Below the pieces are notes generated by a model. That model worked only from the letters and a program-made list of their open reading frames with translations. It did not search any database and was not told the DNA's origin. From NCBI GenBank assembly GCA_030151135.1, contig JASLEQ010000498.1, forward strand, positions 1-6,811: DNA of 6,811 bases. Direction: 5' to 3'. Below are positions 1 through 5,021 of this stretch, piece after piece. The number at the start of each line of letters is the position of its first letter. Within the stretch, counting starts at the first letter, position 1. A program made the position numbers and the translations under genes. The DNA is from Candidatus Sulfotelmatobacter sp. GTDB lineage: Bacteria > Acidobacteriota > Terriglobia > Terriglobales > SbA1.

Positions 1-495
1 GAAGAATTCCTCCGGCGAATGCACCTTGTACACATGCTTCCAGCCGCCACCCGAATACGGTTTGAGAAACGCGGGGAATCCGACGTACTCAAAAATCTCC
101 TGCCAGTTCAAGGGGAAAATCAAATTCCGCATCGACTGATCGGTCGTGCCTTCGGGATGCTTGTTGTGCGGCAGAATCACCGTCGGCGGGATCGCCACGC
201 CCAGCTTGTGTGCCAGAGCGTAATTGAAGAATTTGTCGTCAGCCGTCCACCAGAACGGATTGTTCACCACAATCGTTCCGTGCAGCACAGCATTCTTCAG
301 GTAGGCGCGATAGAACTGAATGTCTTGCGAAATCCGATCGATGATCACGGCATACTTCTTGGGCTCATCCATCCGGATGCCACCGATCTTCACAAACTCC
401 GCCGTCACGCCCTCGACGTTCATCGAGTTAATTTTCTCCACGACCGCGGGTGGAAACGTAGTCTCCATGCCAAACAAGATTCCAATCTTCTTCAC
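1..495 (-). CDS. ATP-grasp domain protein (N-terminal 165 residues, cut by window edge)
   Basis: Partial gene running off the left edge; 165 N-terminal codons are present. It reads MKKIGILFGMETTFPPAVV as a pre-ATP-grasp alpha/beta start. A conserved NPFWWTADDK segment follows at residues 79-88, then a KLGVAIPPT turn (97-105), the pattern ATP-grasp enzymes show before the nucleotide-binding lobe. FPAFLKPYSGGGWKHVYKV (140-158) carries the ATP-contacting Lys145 and a glycine-rich loop at 149-151. ATP-grasp enzymes ligate a carboxylate to an amine or thiol through an acyl-phosphate; the substrate here is unknown. The catalytic and Mg-binding C-terminal half lies outside the window. The GTG start is chosen because AGGAG sits 6 nt upstream; the alternative ATG at codon 10 would cut into the first strand. 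It lies 67 nt downstream of the monooxygenase-like gene on the same strand. Family call firm, function open. Confidence 0.85.
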   Translation of the reverse strand, partial: MKKIGILFGMETTFPPAVVEKINSMNVEGVTAEFVKIGGIRMDEPKKYAVIIDRISQDIQFYRAYLKNAVLHGTIVVNNPFWWTADDKFFNYALAHKLGVAIPPTVILPHNKHPEGTTDQSMRNLIFPLNWQEIFEYVGFPAFLKPYSGGGWKHVYKVHSPEEFF

Positions 496-501
496 GACAC
501 T

Positions 502-506
502 CTCCT
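502..506 (-). promoter_or_regulatory. Ribosome binding site of the ATP-grasp gene
   Basis: AGGAG on the minus strand, 6 nt before the GTG at 495-493. It supports a non-ATG start for the ATP-grasp gene. Confidence 0.7.
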
Positions 507-562
507 ATTTCCATCCTGAACGCGGGGACCGGTGCATGTCCCAAAAGAGCCGAGCAGTGGAC

Positions 563-925
563 TCAACGACGCCCCAACCCGTGCCAGTATAAAAATATGT
601 CCGCCCCGAAATCACTCAGGACTGCGGTCGCCTCTGGCCCCGGATTGCCGTACACCTCGAACTCACTCACATCTGCCGTCTTCATCATCTTCGGAACGCC
701 CTCTTTGACGGCGGGCCCACCGAAGTGGGCCAGCAGGGCATCCGCATCCGCGTACGTCTCGATCAATTGACAGCGCCTGCCGTCGCGACCCAGATACCAT
801 TCATAACGAAGCGTTCCCGCTTCCTTTTGCGTGGCTTCCACCATCTCTCGCGCAATCGCCTGAAATTCATTGAGCTTTCCTTCGTGTATCGACAGACTGA
901 CATTAAGATGTATATGTTCACTCAT
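563..925 (-). CDS. Antibiotic biosynthesis monooxygenase (ABM/YgiN-like) domain protein
   Basis: A 120-residue cytoplasmic protein with no signal peptide. Residues 4-13 (HIHLNVSLSI) form a first beta strand, 15-34 a helix (EGKLNEFQAIAREMVEATQ), and AGTLRYEWYLG (36-46) and CQLIETYADADALLAHFGG (52-70) match the strand-strand-helix pattern of dimeric alpha/beta-barrel ABM proteins. VSEFEVYGNPGPE (86-98) gives the final strand. The family contains small cofactor-free oxygenases and quinol monooxygenases, but many members have no known reaction, so the substrate is unassigned. The ATG at 925 is chosen; an open frame reaches further upstream (to 1027), but those residues overlap the esterase end and match nothing in the domain. 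A GGAG lies about 10 nt before the ATG. It sits 71 nt after the esterase and 67 nt before the ATP-grasp gene, suggesting one transcript. The 25-residue tail (LSDFGADIFLYWHGLGRR) is commonly variable in the family. Confidence 0.8.
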   Translation of the reverse strand: MSEHIHLNVSLSIHEGKLNEFQAIAREMVEATQKEAGTLRYEWYLGRDGRRCQLIETYADADALLAHFGGPAVKEGVPKMMKTADVSEFEVYGNPGPEATAVLSDFGADIFLYWHGLGRR

Positions 926-996
926 TTTTGAATGACTCCATTCCCAAAAGATAAAATCGTAAAAAAGAACCTCATCCCTGACGGCCCCAGGCGGGC

Positions 997-1707
997 TTAG
1001 AAGTATTTGCCCGCCATCCTGAGCCACAGCGGCCAGTCATGTTTCGAATTGTCATTCCACACATCGAGCCAGTGCGGAATCGCCTTGCCGTTTAGAATCG
1101 CCGAAAACTTGACGTTCGCATCCAGGCAGATGTCCCAGTCCGCCGAGCCCAGAACGATCTTCATTTGCCGATACCGACCCAAAAACCAATCGTCGGTCAT
1201 GTTTGGGACGAAGTCCGGGGGATTGTTGAAGTAGCAGTCGTTGTCGTAATAGCCATCCAGAAACTGGTGGATGTCAAACGCGCCGCTCATGCTGACGCAA
1301 TGGGTCACCACGTCCGGATGTTTCAACGCGAAGTTCATGCAGTGATATCCACCAAAACTACAGCCGGTGACGCCCAGCTGCCACGCCTGATTTTTCCAGC
1401 GGATGAACGGCAAGAACTCGTTCAGCAGGTATCGCTCATATTGCAGATGCCGCAGCACCCGCACACGCGGATGAACGCCCTTGTTGTACCAGCTCTCGGT
1501 ATCGACGCCATCGGTGCAAAAGACTTGCAACTCTCCGCGCTCGATCTTCGGAGCGAGCACCCCAATCATCCCGCGGTCTTCGTACTCGAAAAACTTCCCC
1601 ATGGAGGTGGGGAACACGATGACGGGCGTTCCGGCGTGGCCGAAGACCAGCGCCTCCATATCGCGGTGCAACTCCTGGCTATAAGCTTTGTGGTATTCGC
1701 GATTCAT
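997..1707 (-). CDS. Esterase-like alpha/beta hydrolase (COG4947-type)
   Basis: A 236-residue protein without a signal peptide. It starts MNREYHKAYSQELHRDMEAL, followed by VFGHAGTPVIVFPTSMG (21-37), the opening I recall for the COG4947 esterase family related to esterase D/PHB depolymerase. The nucleophile elbow is GCSFGG with Ser117. GSADWD (187-192) offers Asp190 or Asp192, and SKHDWPLW (221-228) offers His223, so a full Ser-Asp-His triad is visible. The substrate is unknown. The frame remains open upstream to 1803 (with a further ATG at 1782), but the TTG at 1803 abuts the upstream gene's terminator and the added residues do not resemble the family; the ATG at 1707 fits the usual N-terminus although no clear Shine-Dalgarno precedes it. 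It is the first gene of a likely esterase, ABM protein, ATP-grasp unit. In my recollection, such esterases often neighbour ATP-grasp ligases in soil bacteria. Confidence 0.88.
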   Translation of the reverse strand: MNREYHKAYSQELHRDMEALVFGHAGTPVIVFPTSMGKFFEYEDRGMIGVLAPKIERGELQVFCTDGVDTESWYNKGVHPRVRVLRHLQYERYLLNEFLPFIRWKNQAWQLGVTGCSFGGYHCMNFALKHPDVVTHCVSMSGAFDIHQFLDGYYDNDCYFNNPPDFVPNMTDDWFLGRYRQMKIVLGSADWDICLDANVKFSAILNGKAIPHWLDVWNDNSKHDWPLWLRMAGKYF

Positions 1708-1803
1708 CAAGTCTGCAGGCTCGAAGCCGAAAGACTTCTTTTTGCAGCCGAAATATCTTACCTGATGAACATGCTGAAACATAACAGCAGGGCCGCGCGG
1801 CAA

Positions 1804-1831
1804 TAAAAAGCCCGCTCCGGGCGGAGCGGGC
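1804..1831 (-). terminator. Intrinsic terminator of the HExxE secreted-protein gene
   Basis: A perfect 9-bp stem (GCCCGCTCC at 1810-1818 with GGAGCGGGC at 1823-1831), a 4-nt loop, and on the minus strand a TTTTTATT tail (1809-1802). It begins 27 nt after the stop codon at 1858. It should end the transcript of the secreted-protein gene and isolate the esterase group, which then needs its own promoter between about 1710 and 1800. Confidence 0.92.
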
Positions 1832-1857
1832 AGCCGATGGGGGAGTGGCTGAAAAAT

Positions 1858-2961
1858 TTATGATCCGTTCGAACAGACGCCGAGGGACTCACCCTGGAAG
1901 CTGAGCCATCCATTTACCGACGTGCTGGTCGGCGCGCCAAAATACGGTAGCGTGACCAGGTCCTGCAAGTTGTACGTGAACCCGTGCAACGAGTAGGGAT
2001 ACCCTCCATAATTCGCGTTTCCTTCCAGGGGATCTCCAACTTCCAGAATCCCGCAAGGTGTGTTGTTGCCGTTGTAGTTCACGGTCAGCGGATCGTCAGC
2101 CCACTCGCCCACTTCATGCGATAGCGCCGAGACGTCCTGCGAGAACGCGCCCGGATGATCCACATACGTTGCCTCCGCATACGACTGCGGATTGCTCACG
2201 CTGCCTTCGGAGCTGTGATAACCGCCAATACAGCACTGCCCGCCCTGCGTGAGATACGTATCGTAGAGCAGAAAGATCGGGAACTGGTTCGGCTGAATTG
2301 CGAAATGGCTGATCAGGTTCGGAATTTGCGAATCAAACCAGTTGATGTCTACCAAGGCCGCCGTGAACCCGAATTCAGACCCGGTCTTGCCGTAAGTCTT
2401 CGAAGGACTCAACGTCTGCTCTGCCAATACCGATGTGCTGAGCAGAAGATGCGAATTCGTGTTCGATTTCACTGTGCCCCAGAAATTGGCCCGTTGGTAG
2501 GCGTCGATGTATTGCGTCGTTCCAACGTCCACGCCGCCCTGCGTATAAGTGGTCGTGGAATCAAAGATGGGGGAATCGAGCGTATTCGTGATCACGGTGT
2601 TCCCGTTCGACAAGACATGGGAAGGATCATAGGTGCTCTTGGTCCCGTTGCGATTAGTGATCACAATTTTCACAGGGATGATGTAGGTCGTGATCGTAGC
2701 CGTGGAATTTGTAGACGGCGCGGTACCCACCATGTTGTAGGTGTAATTCTTCCCGCTGTAGGTGAATGATCCATTCCAGCTTTGCAGCGAGGACGCAGGG
2801 GGTGGGACGTCATCACGTAGATGCGGCGGCATCACAACATACATTGGACGGTGCTGGGTAACCTGGGTGTCCTGCGATAAAGCCGTCTTAGTCAGGGCCG
2901 GGCACAACGAAAAACACAGTACGGCAACGGTAAACAGCGGGGAATAGTTTCTTCTAGTCAT
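1858..2961 (-). CDS. Secreted HExxE-motif protein, putative metallopeptidase-like
   Basis: A 367-residue exported protein. MTRRNYSPLF then a hydrophobic stretch (9-23) and ALS before Gln30 indicate a signal peptide. The mature part starts with a Pro-rich MPPHLRDDVPPP (44-55), then SWNGSFTYSGKNYTYNMVGT (61-80) and a beta- and Thr/Asn-rich region. LVDINWFDSQIPNLI (203-217), FPIFLLYDTYLTQGGQCCIGG (227-247) and LSHEVGEWADDP (280-291) follow, with EVGDPLEG at 307-314. The HEVGE motif (His282, Glu283, Glu286) plus downstream EVGD resembles HExxE-type zinc peptidase centres, where the second Glu or a later acidic residue replaces the third His; activity is not established. I recall this architecture (CC...GYH, SHEV.EW..DP, LEVGDP) as an acidobacterial secreted family annotated hypothetical. 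The start at 2961 is set by AAGGAG 6 nt upstream; an open frame continues to 3105 without sense. The gene is monocistronic, with its own terminator. Confidence 0.75.
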   Translation of the reverse strand: MTRRNYSPLFTVAVLCFSLCPALTKTALSQDTQVTQHRPMYVVMPPHLRDDVPPPASSLQSWNGSFTYSGKNYTYNMVGTAPSTNSTATITTYIIPVKIVITNRNGTKSTYDPSHVLSNGNTVITNTLDSPIFDSTTTYTQGGVDVGTTQYIDAYQRANFWGTVKSNTNSHLLLSTSVLAEQTLSPSKTYGKTGSEFGFTAALVDINWFDSQIPNLISHFAIQPNQFPIFLLYDTYLTQGGQCCIGGYHSSEGSVSNPQSYAEATYVDHPGAFSQDVSALSHEVGEWADDPLTVNYNGNNTPCGILEVGDPLEGNANYGGYPYSLHGFTYNLQDLVTLPYFGAPTSTSVNGWLSFQGESLGVCSNGS

Positions 2962-3270
2962 GGTCTTCTCCTTGGATTTTTCAACCAAGTGGCGATCTGA
3001 ATCCGGCAAGAACGGACCCTCTGGTGCACAGTTCAGTGGGCTTCCGAATTCAAATGCTAGCTTTGACCTTGAGTAGACCCTGATTTCATGTGCAAAAGCA
3101 CACAAAGACTATTTTGTTCTGTTTTTGTAAATAGCCGGGATCGCGAACTGAAAAAAAGGCAGGTAGCAGCAGCATCGGGAGCACACCTGTCCAATCGGTG
3201 CCCGCCCGGGGAGATTGATGTTAAATCCCGCGATATGCCGCAGCGACGTTCCTGGGACGTGTGGAACGCA
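2962..3270. other. Gene-poor intergenic region upstream of the secreted-protein gene
   Basis: This 309-nt stretch lies between the stop of the 34-residue membrane protein and the start of the secreted protein, both on the minus strand. It must contain the secreted protein's 5' leader and probably its promoter, but I find no convincing -35/-10 pair. Visible elements are a 7-nt T-run on the minus strand (3151-3157) preceded by a weak CAGGT/ACCTG pairing (3160-3164 with 3185-3189), a small TGTGC-AAAA-GCACA hairpin near 3090-3103, and a 15-nt near-palindrome at 3246-3260. Open frames crossing it on either strand lack start signals and family resemblance. Confidence 0.6.
2968..2973 (-). promoter_or_regulatory. 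Strong Shine-Dalgarno of the HExxE secreted-protein gene
   Basis: AAGGAG on the minus strand, 6 nt before the ATG at 2961-2959. It fixes the start immediately ahead of the signal peptide. Confidence 0.85.
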
Positions 3271-3375
3271 CTATTTCGGCTTTTGGTACCAAAAGATTGC
3301 CAAAGCGACCAAAAGCACCGTGATGACCCAGAGGACGATATCTTTAGCGCGGTTCTTCTCTTTAGGTTCGGCCAT
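3271..3375 (-). CDS. Small single-pass membrane protein, 34 residues
   Basis: A short open frame starting ATG GCC GAA and ending TAG encodes MAEPKEKNRAKD (charged, residues 1-12), then a continuous hydrophobic segment IVLWVITVLLVALAIFWY (13-30), then QKPK. This is the classic layout of a one-segment inner-membrane small protein, and the membrane segment is long enough (about 18 residues) to span the bilayer. No in-frame start exists upstream, and no clear Shine-Dalgarno precedes the ATG. A nine-codon frame with GGGAG ahead of it (3391-3362) overlaps the start and could couple translation. It lies 81 nt downstream of the LolA-like gene on the same strand, so it may share its transcript. I do not recognise a family. 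The antisense frame across the same bases is less protein-like. Real gene likely but unproven. Confidence 0.6.
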   Translation of the reverse strand: MAEPKEKNRAKDIVLWVITVLLVALAIFWYQKPK

Positions 3376-3456
3376 AAGCGTTGAACAGCATACCCGAAAA
3401 TTTCTCCCAAGTCTCGCGCAGATTTCCTTTCCCAATTTCTCGTAGCCGTGCCCCGC

Positions 3457-4269
3457 TCAGGGCTTCGCGCTCGTGACGGTGCCGCCGGTCCGCCGGTAGT
3501 TCTTGAACCTCACCACTTCCCGGACATGCACAGATTGCACGCCGAAATGAAGGGTGTCATCCACTCTTGCGTAAGCGGGAAACCACACTCCGTCCACCAG
3601 TTGCCGATAGCCCACGAAGGTGGGCCGGACTTCCGCGGACTGGTGCTTTTTCACATGCATCAGCTCCGCGCTCTTTCCGCAGAGCTTCACCATCTGCAGG
3701 TCGCGACTGTCGATCCAGATCTTTCCCTGGAAATATCGTTTGTTCTTTTCAAGCTTCGCCGGGTCGACGTGAAACACGTAGGTATCCAGGTCATCCACAT
3801 GCTGCTGTCCTGAATAGGTGATTTTGTATTCCGGAACCTGGTCGCTCGTGAATATCCACGGCATGAAGGTGCGGATGTCGTCTTTATCGGCCTCGGAAAG
3901 CTGGATCCCGCGCAAGGTCGAGACCTCGGAGTAGGTCACGTTCTCCGCCGGTTTCCCCCTCGCGTCAAAGGAAATCTGTGCTACCTCGTGCCACTGGCCG
4001 TCGGGAGTGCTGTCGTTCAGGGTCTGAATCATGACGTCCCGCGTGACCGTGTACGGGGCCCTTGCTTGCTTGACTTTGTCCTCGGCAGCAGCAAACTTCT
4101 GAACGAGCTGCGGCTCCGTCACGTTCGCCGGCAGGGCCGACTCAATTGGGCTATTGCTTTCGACGCAGTCCGTTTGGGCCGCCAAAGATCCCGAAGCGAG
4201 ATGAGCCCAGAAGACGGTGCTTATGATCAGCAATCCCACTCGCCGGACGCAGTCCATCAATCTCGTCAT
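3457..4269 (-). CDS. Exported LolA/RseB-like protein (outer membrane lipoprotein-sorting-like fold)
   Basis: A 270-residue exported protein. MTRLMDCVRRVG then a hydrophobic run (11-25) and SLAAQ give a signal peptide cleaved near residue 30-31. After a linker, TEPQLVQKFAAAEDKVKQAR forms a helix, followed by alternating strands: YTVTRDVMIQTL, WHEVAQISFDARGK, VPEYKITYSGQQHVDDLDTYVFHVDP, and RYFQGKIWIDSRDLQMVKLCGK. The F.GKIWID..DLQMVK block is typical of LolA/RseB/MucB-like folds, and VDGVWFPAYARVDDTLHFG.QSVHVREVVRFKNYRR is the usual C-terminal run of strands. Such proteins bind lipid or lipoprotein in the periplasm; the ligand here is unknown. The ATG at 4269 is favoured (GGAAGG about 9 nt upstream, signal peptide begins at once) over an upstream in-frame ATG at 4338. 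It is divergent from the 4481 gene and precedes the small membrane protein. Confidence 0.78.
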   Translation of the reverse strand: MTRLMDCVRRVGLLIISTVFWAHLASGSLAAQTDCVESNSPIESALPANVTEPQLVQKFAAAEDKVKQARAPYTVTRDVMIQTLNDSTPDGQWHEVAQISFDARGKPAENVTYSEVSTLRGIQLSEADKDDIRTFMPWIFTSDQVPEYKITYSGQQHVDDLDTYVFHVDPAKLEKNKRYFQGKIWIDSRDLQMVKLCGKSAELMHVKKHQSAEVRPTFVGYRQLVDGVWFPAYARVDDTLHFGVQSVHVREVVRFKNYRRTGGTVTSAKP

Positions 4270-4370
4270 CTTTTCATGCCTTCCGTCGTTCGCATGAACC
4301 ATACACTCGGTCTCACAATCGCAGCAACGAGGATTCATCGCTGGCTGGGAAGTTCAAGCTCCATTCGATA

Positions 4371-4391
4371 TGCAAATGATTGCGTTTTGCA
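4371..4391. promoter_or_regulatory. Inverted repeat in divergent intergenic region, possible operator
   Basis: TGCAAA (4371-4376) and TTTGCA (4386-4391) form a perfect 6-bp dyad around a 9-nt spacer. It lies nearly midway between the two divergent starts (about 100 nt from 4269 and 90 nt from 4481). Position and symmetry suit a dimeric regulator, but no regulator is encoded here and chance cannot be excluded. Confidence 0.35.
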
Positions 4392-4433
4392 GGAGGTATC
4401 TTCGATAAATAGTTGAAAGATAGGTAGTTAAAC

Positions 4434-4450
4434 TTGGAACATCGCGTGCT
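4434..4450 (+). promoter_or_regulatory. Possible sigma-54 (-24/-12) promoter for the 4481 gene
   Basis: TTGGAAC then ATCGCG then TGCT: the GG at 4436-4437 and the GC at 4448-4449 are separated by exactly 10 nt, the spacing sigma-54 needs. The -24 half deviates from TGGCAC at one base and the -12 half from TTGC at one base. Transcription would start about 20 nt before the ATG at 4481. No enhancer-binding protein or UAS is visible. Confidence 0.3.
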
Positions 4451-4480
4451 CCTTACGACTACGTAGCACGGATACACTTT

Positions 4481-4804
4481 ATGAAACCTTCACTGCTTCT
4501 CCCTGCGATTCTGTTGTGTGCAGCCACTGCTTTCGGGCAGTCCGCGAGTTCTTTGTCGAGTCAGCCTTTCGTTCTCGAAATGACCGATCACCCTCAACAT
4601 GCCTCGTTCACTCCGCTCGCGTCGGAGCAACCGATCGTTGGCGGCGGCGAGAGTACCTACACATTCGAAAAAGGAGAACGGCCGCTCTGGGAATTTGGCC
4701 CGGTGTCGGAAGCTCCTTCTCTTGGCGAAGTCGCGCGGGCCTATCGCAAGCAGAAGTCTACGGCCCGGAAAGCGGAAGTTGTCCTTGAAAAGCAAGGATC
4801 TTAG
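4481..4804 (+). CDS. Small secreted protein of unknown function, 107 residues
   Basis: Residues 1-19 (MKPSLLLPAILLCAATAFG) are a signal peptide with AFG before Gln20. The mature chain is about 88 residues, hydrophilic and low in structure: QSASSLSSQPFVLEMTDHP, a region with GGGESTYTFEKGERPLWEFG (54-73), and a charged C-terminal helix APSLGEVARAYRKQKSTARKAEVV (78-101). In my recollection, the SLG-VARAYRKxK-KA--V pattern recurs at the end of small secreted acidobacterial proteins of unknown role. There are no catalytic motifs and, after cleavage, no cysteines. The Shine-Dalgarno is weak (GGA about 9 nt upstream). It opens a plus-strand pair; a strong hairpin follows 31 nt after the stop, so it is probably transcribed separately from the beta-barrel gene. 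Function not assigned. Confidence 0.7.
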   Translation: MKPSLLLPAILLCAATAFGQSASSLSSQPFVLEMTDHPQHASFTPLASEQPIVGGGESTYTFEKGERPLWEFGPVSEAPSLGEVARAYRKQKSTARKAEVVLEKQGS

Positions 4805-4835
4805 GCGTCTTTAGAGTCGCGCTGCGATCCTCACC

Positions 4836-4869
4836 GGCGGCCGCGTTGTACCTCGTCAACCCGGCCGCC
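4836..4869. other. Strong RNA/DNA hairpin between the two plus-strand genes
   Basis: GGCGGCCG (4836-4843) pairs with CGGCCGCC (4862-4869); after a C/C mismatch, GTTG (4845-4848) pairs with CAAC (4857-4860), leaving an 8-nt loop. That gives 12 pairs in a 34-nt element. It starts 31 nt after the stop of the 4481 gene and lacks a T-run on either side, so it is not a standard intrinsic terminator. It may stabilise the mRNA 3' end, act as a T-less terminator, or be a dispersed palindromic repeat. Confidence 0.65.
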
Positions 4870-5004
4870 TTGCAGCACGCACAAAACGGTTTCCTCTTCT
4901 TCTGCATCCCACAGATCAGCATTACCCAAATACAATTACAATCTTGAAATCCACAACCGCTCGTGCCGAGTGAGATCAAAGCGGAAGTGTGCACTTTCCC
5001 AAAA

Positions 5005-5010
5005 GGGAGG
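5005..5010 (+). promoter_or_regulatory. Shine-Dalgarno of the beta-barrel gene
   Basis: GGGAGG, 11 nt before the ATG at 5022, supports the ATG start over the in-frame GTG at 4989, which has the motif inside it. Confidence 0.55.
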
Positions 5011-5021
5011 AAACGCTCAGG

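Noticed and set aside
926..1027. 34-residue N-terminal extension of the ABM-type protein
   Set aside because: It overlaps the end of the esterase, and its residues match no part of the ABM fold; the ATG at 925 begins directly before the first strand.
1165..1806. 213-residue plus-strand open frame opposite the esterase
   Set aside because: It is the antisense shadow of a gene with an intact catalytic triad, with no recognisable domain of its own.
3151..3189. Possible intrinsic terminator on the minus strand (7-nt T-run with CAGGT/ACCTG stem)
   Set aside because: The stem has only five pairs and encloses a 20-nt loop, so it is too weak to call, although the T-run is suggestive.
3088..3384. 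98-residue open frame on the plus strand across the gene-poor region
   Set aside because: It is Arg/Lys-rich with no start signal or domain and lies antisense to the 34-residue membrane protein, which is far more protein-like.
3057..3410. 117-residue open frame on the minus strand starting with TTG
   Set aside because: It overlaps the small membrane protein in another frame and shows no hydrophobic or domain pattern; the sequence looks like frame noise.
4397..4422. TATCTT/AAGATA inverted repeat with a 14-nt spacer
   Set aside because: Six AT-rich pairs with a long spacer are easily found by chance; not strong enough beside the nearby TGCAAA dyad.
4931..4942. Tandem TACAAT boxes resembling a -10 for the beta-barrel gene
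   Set aside because: No plausible -35 lies 16-18 nt upstream of either copy, so it is only a weak hint.
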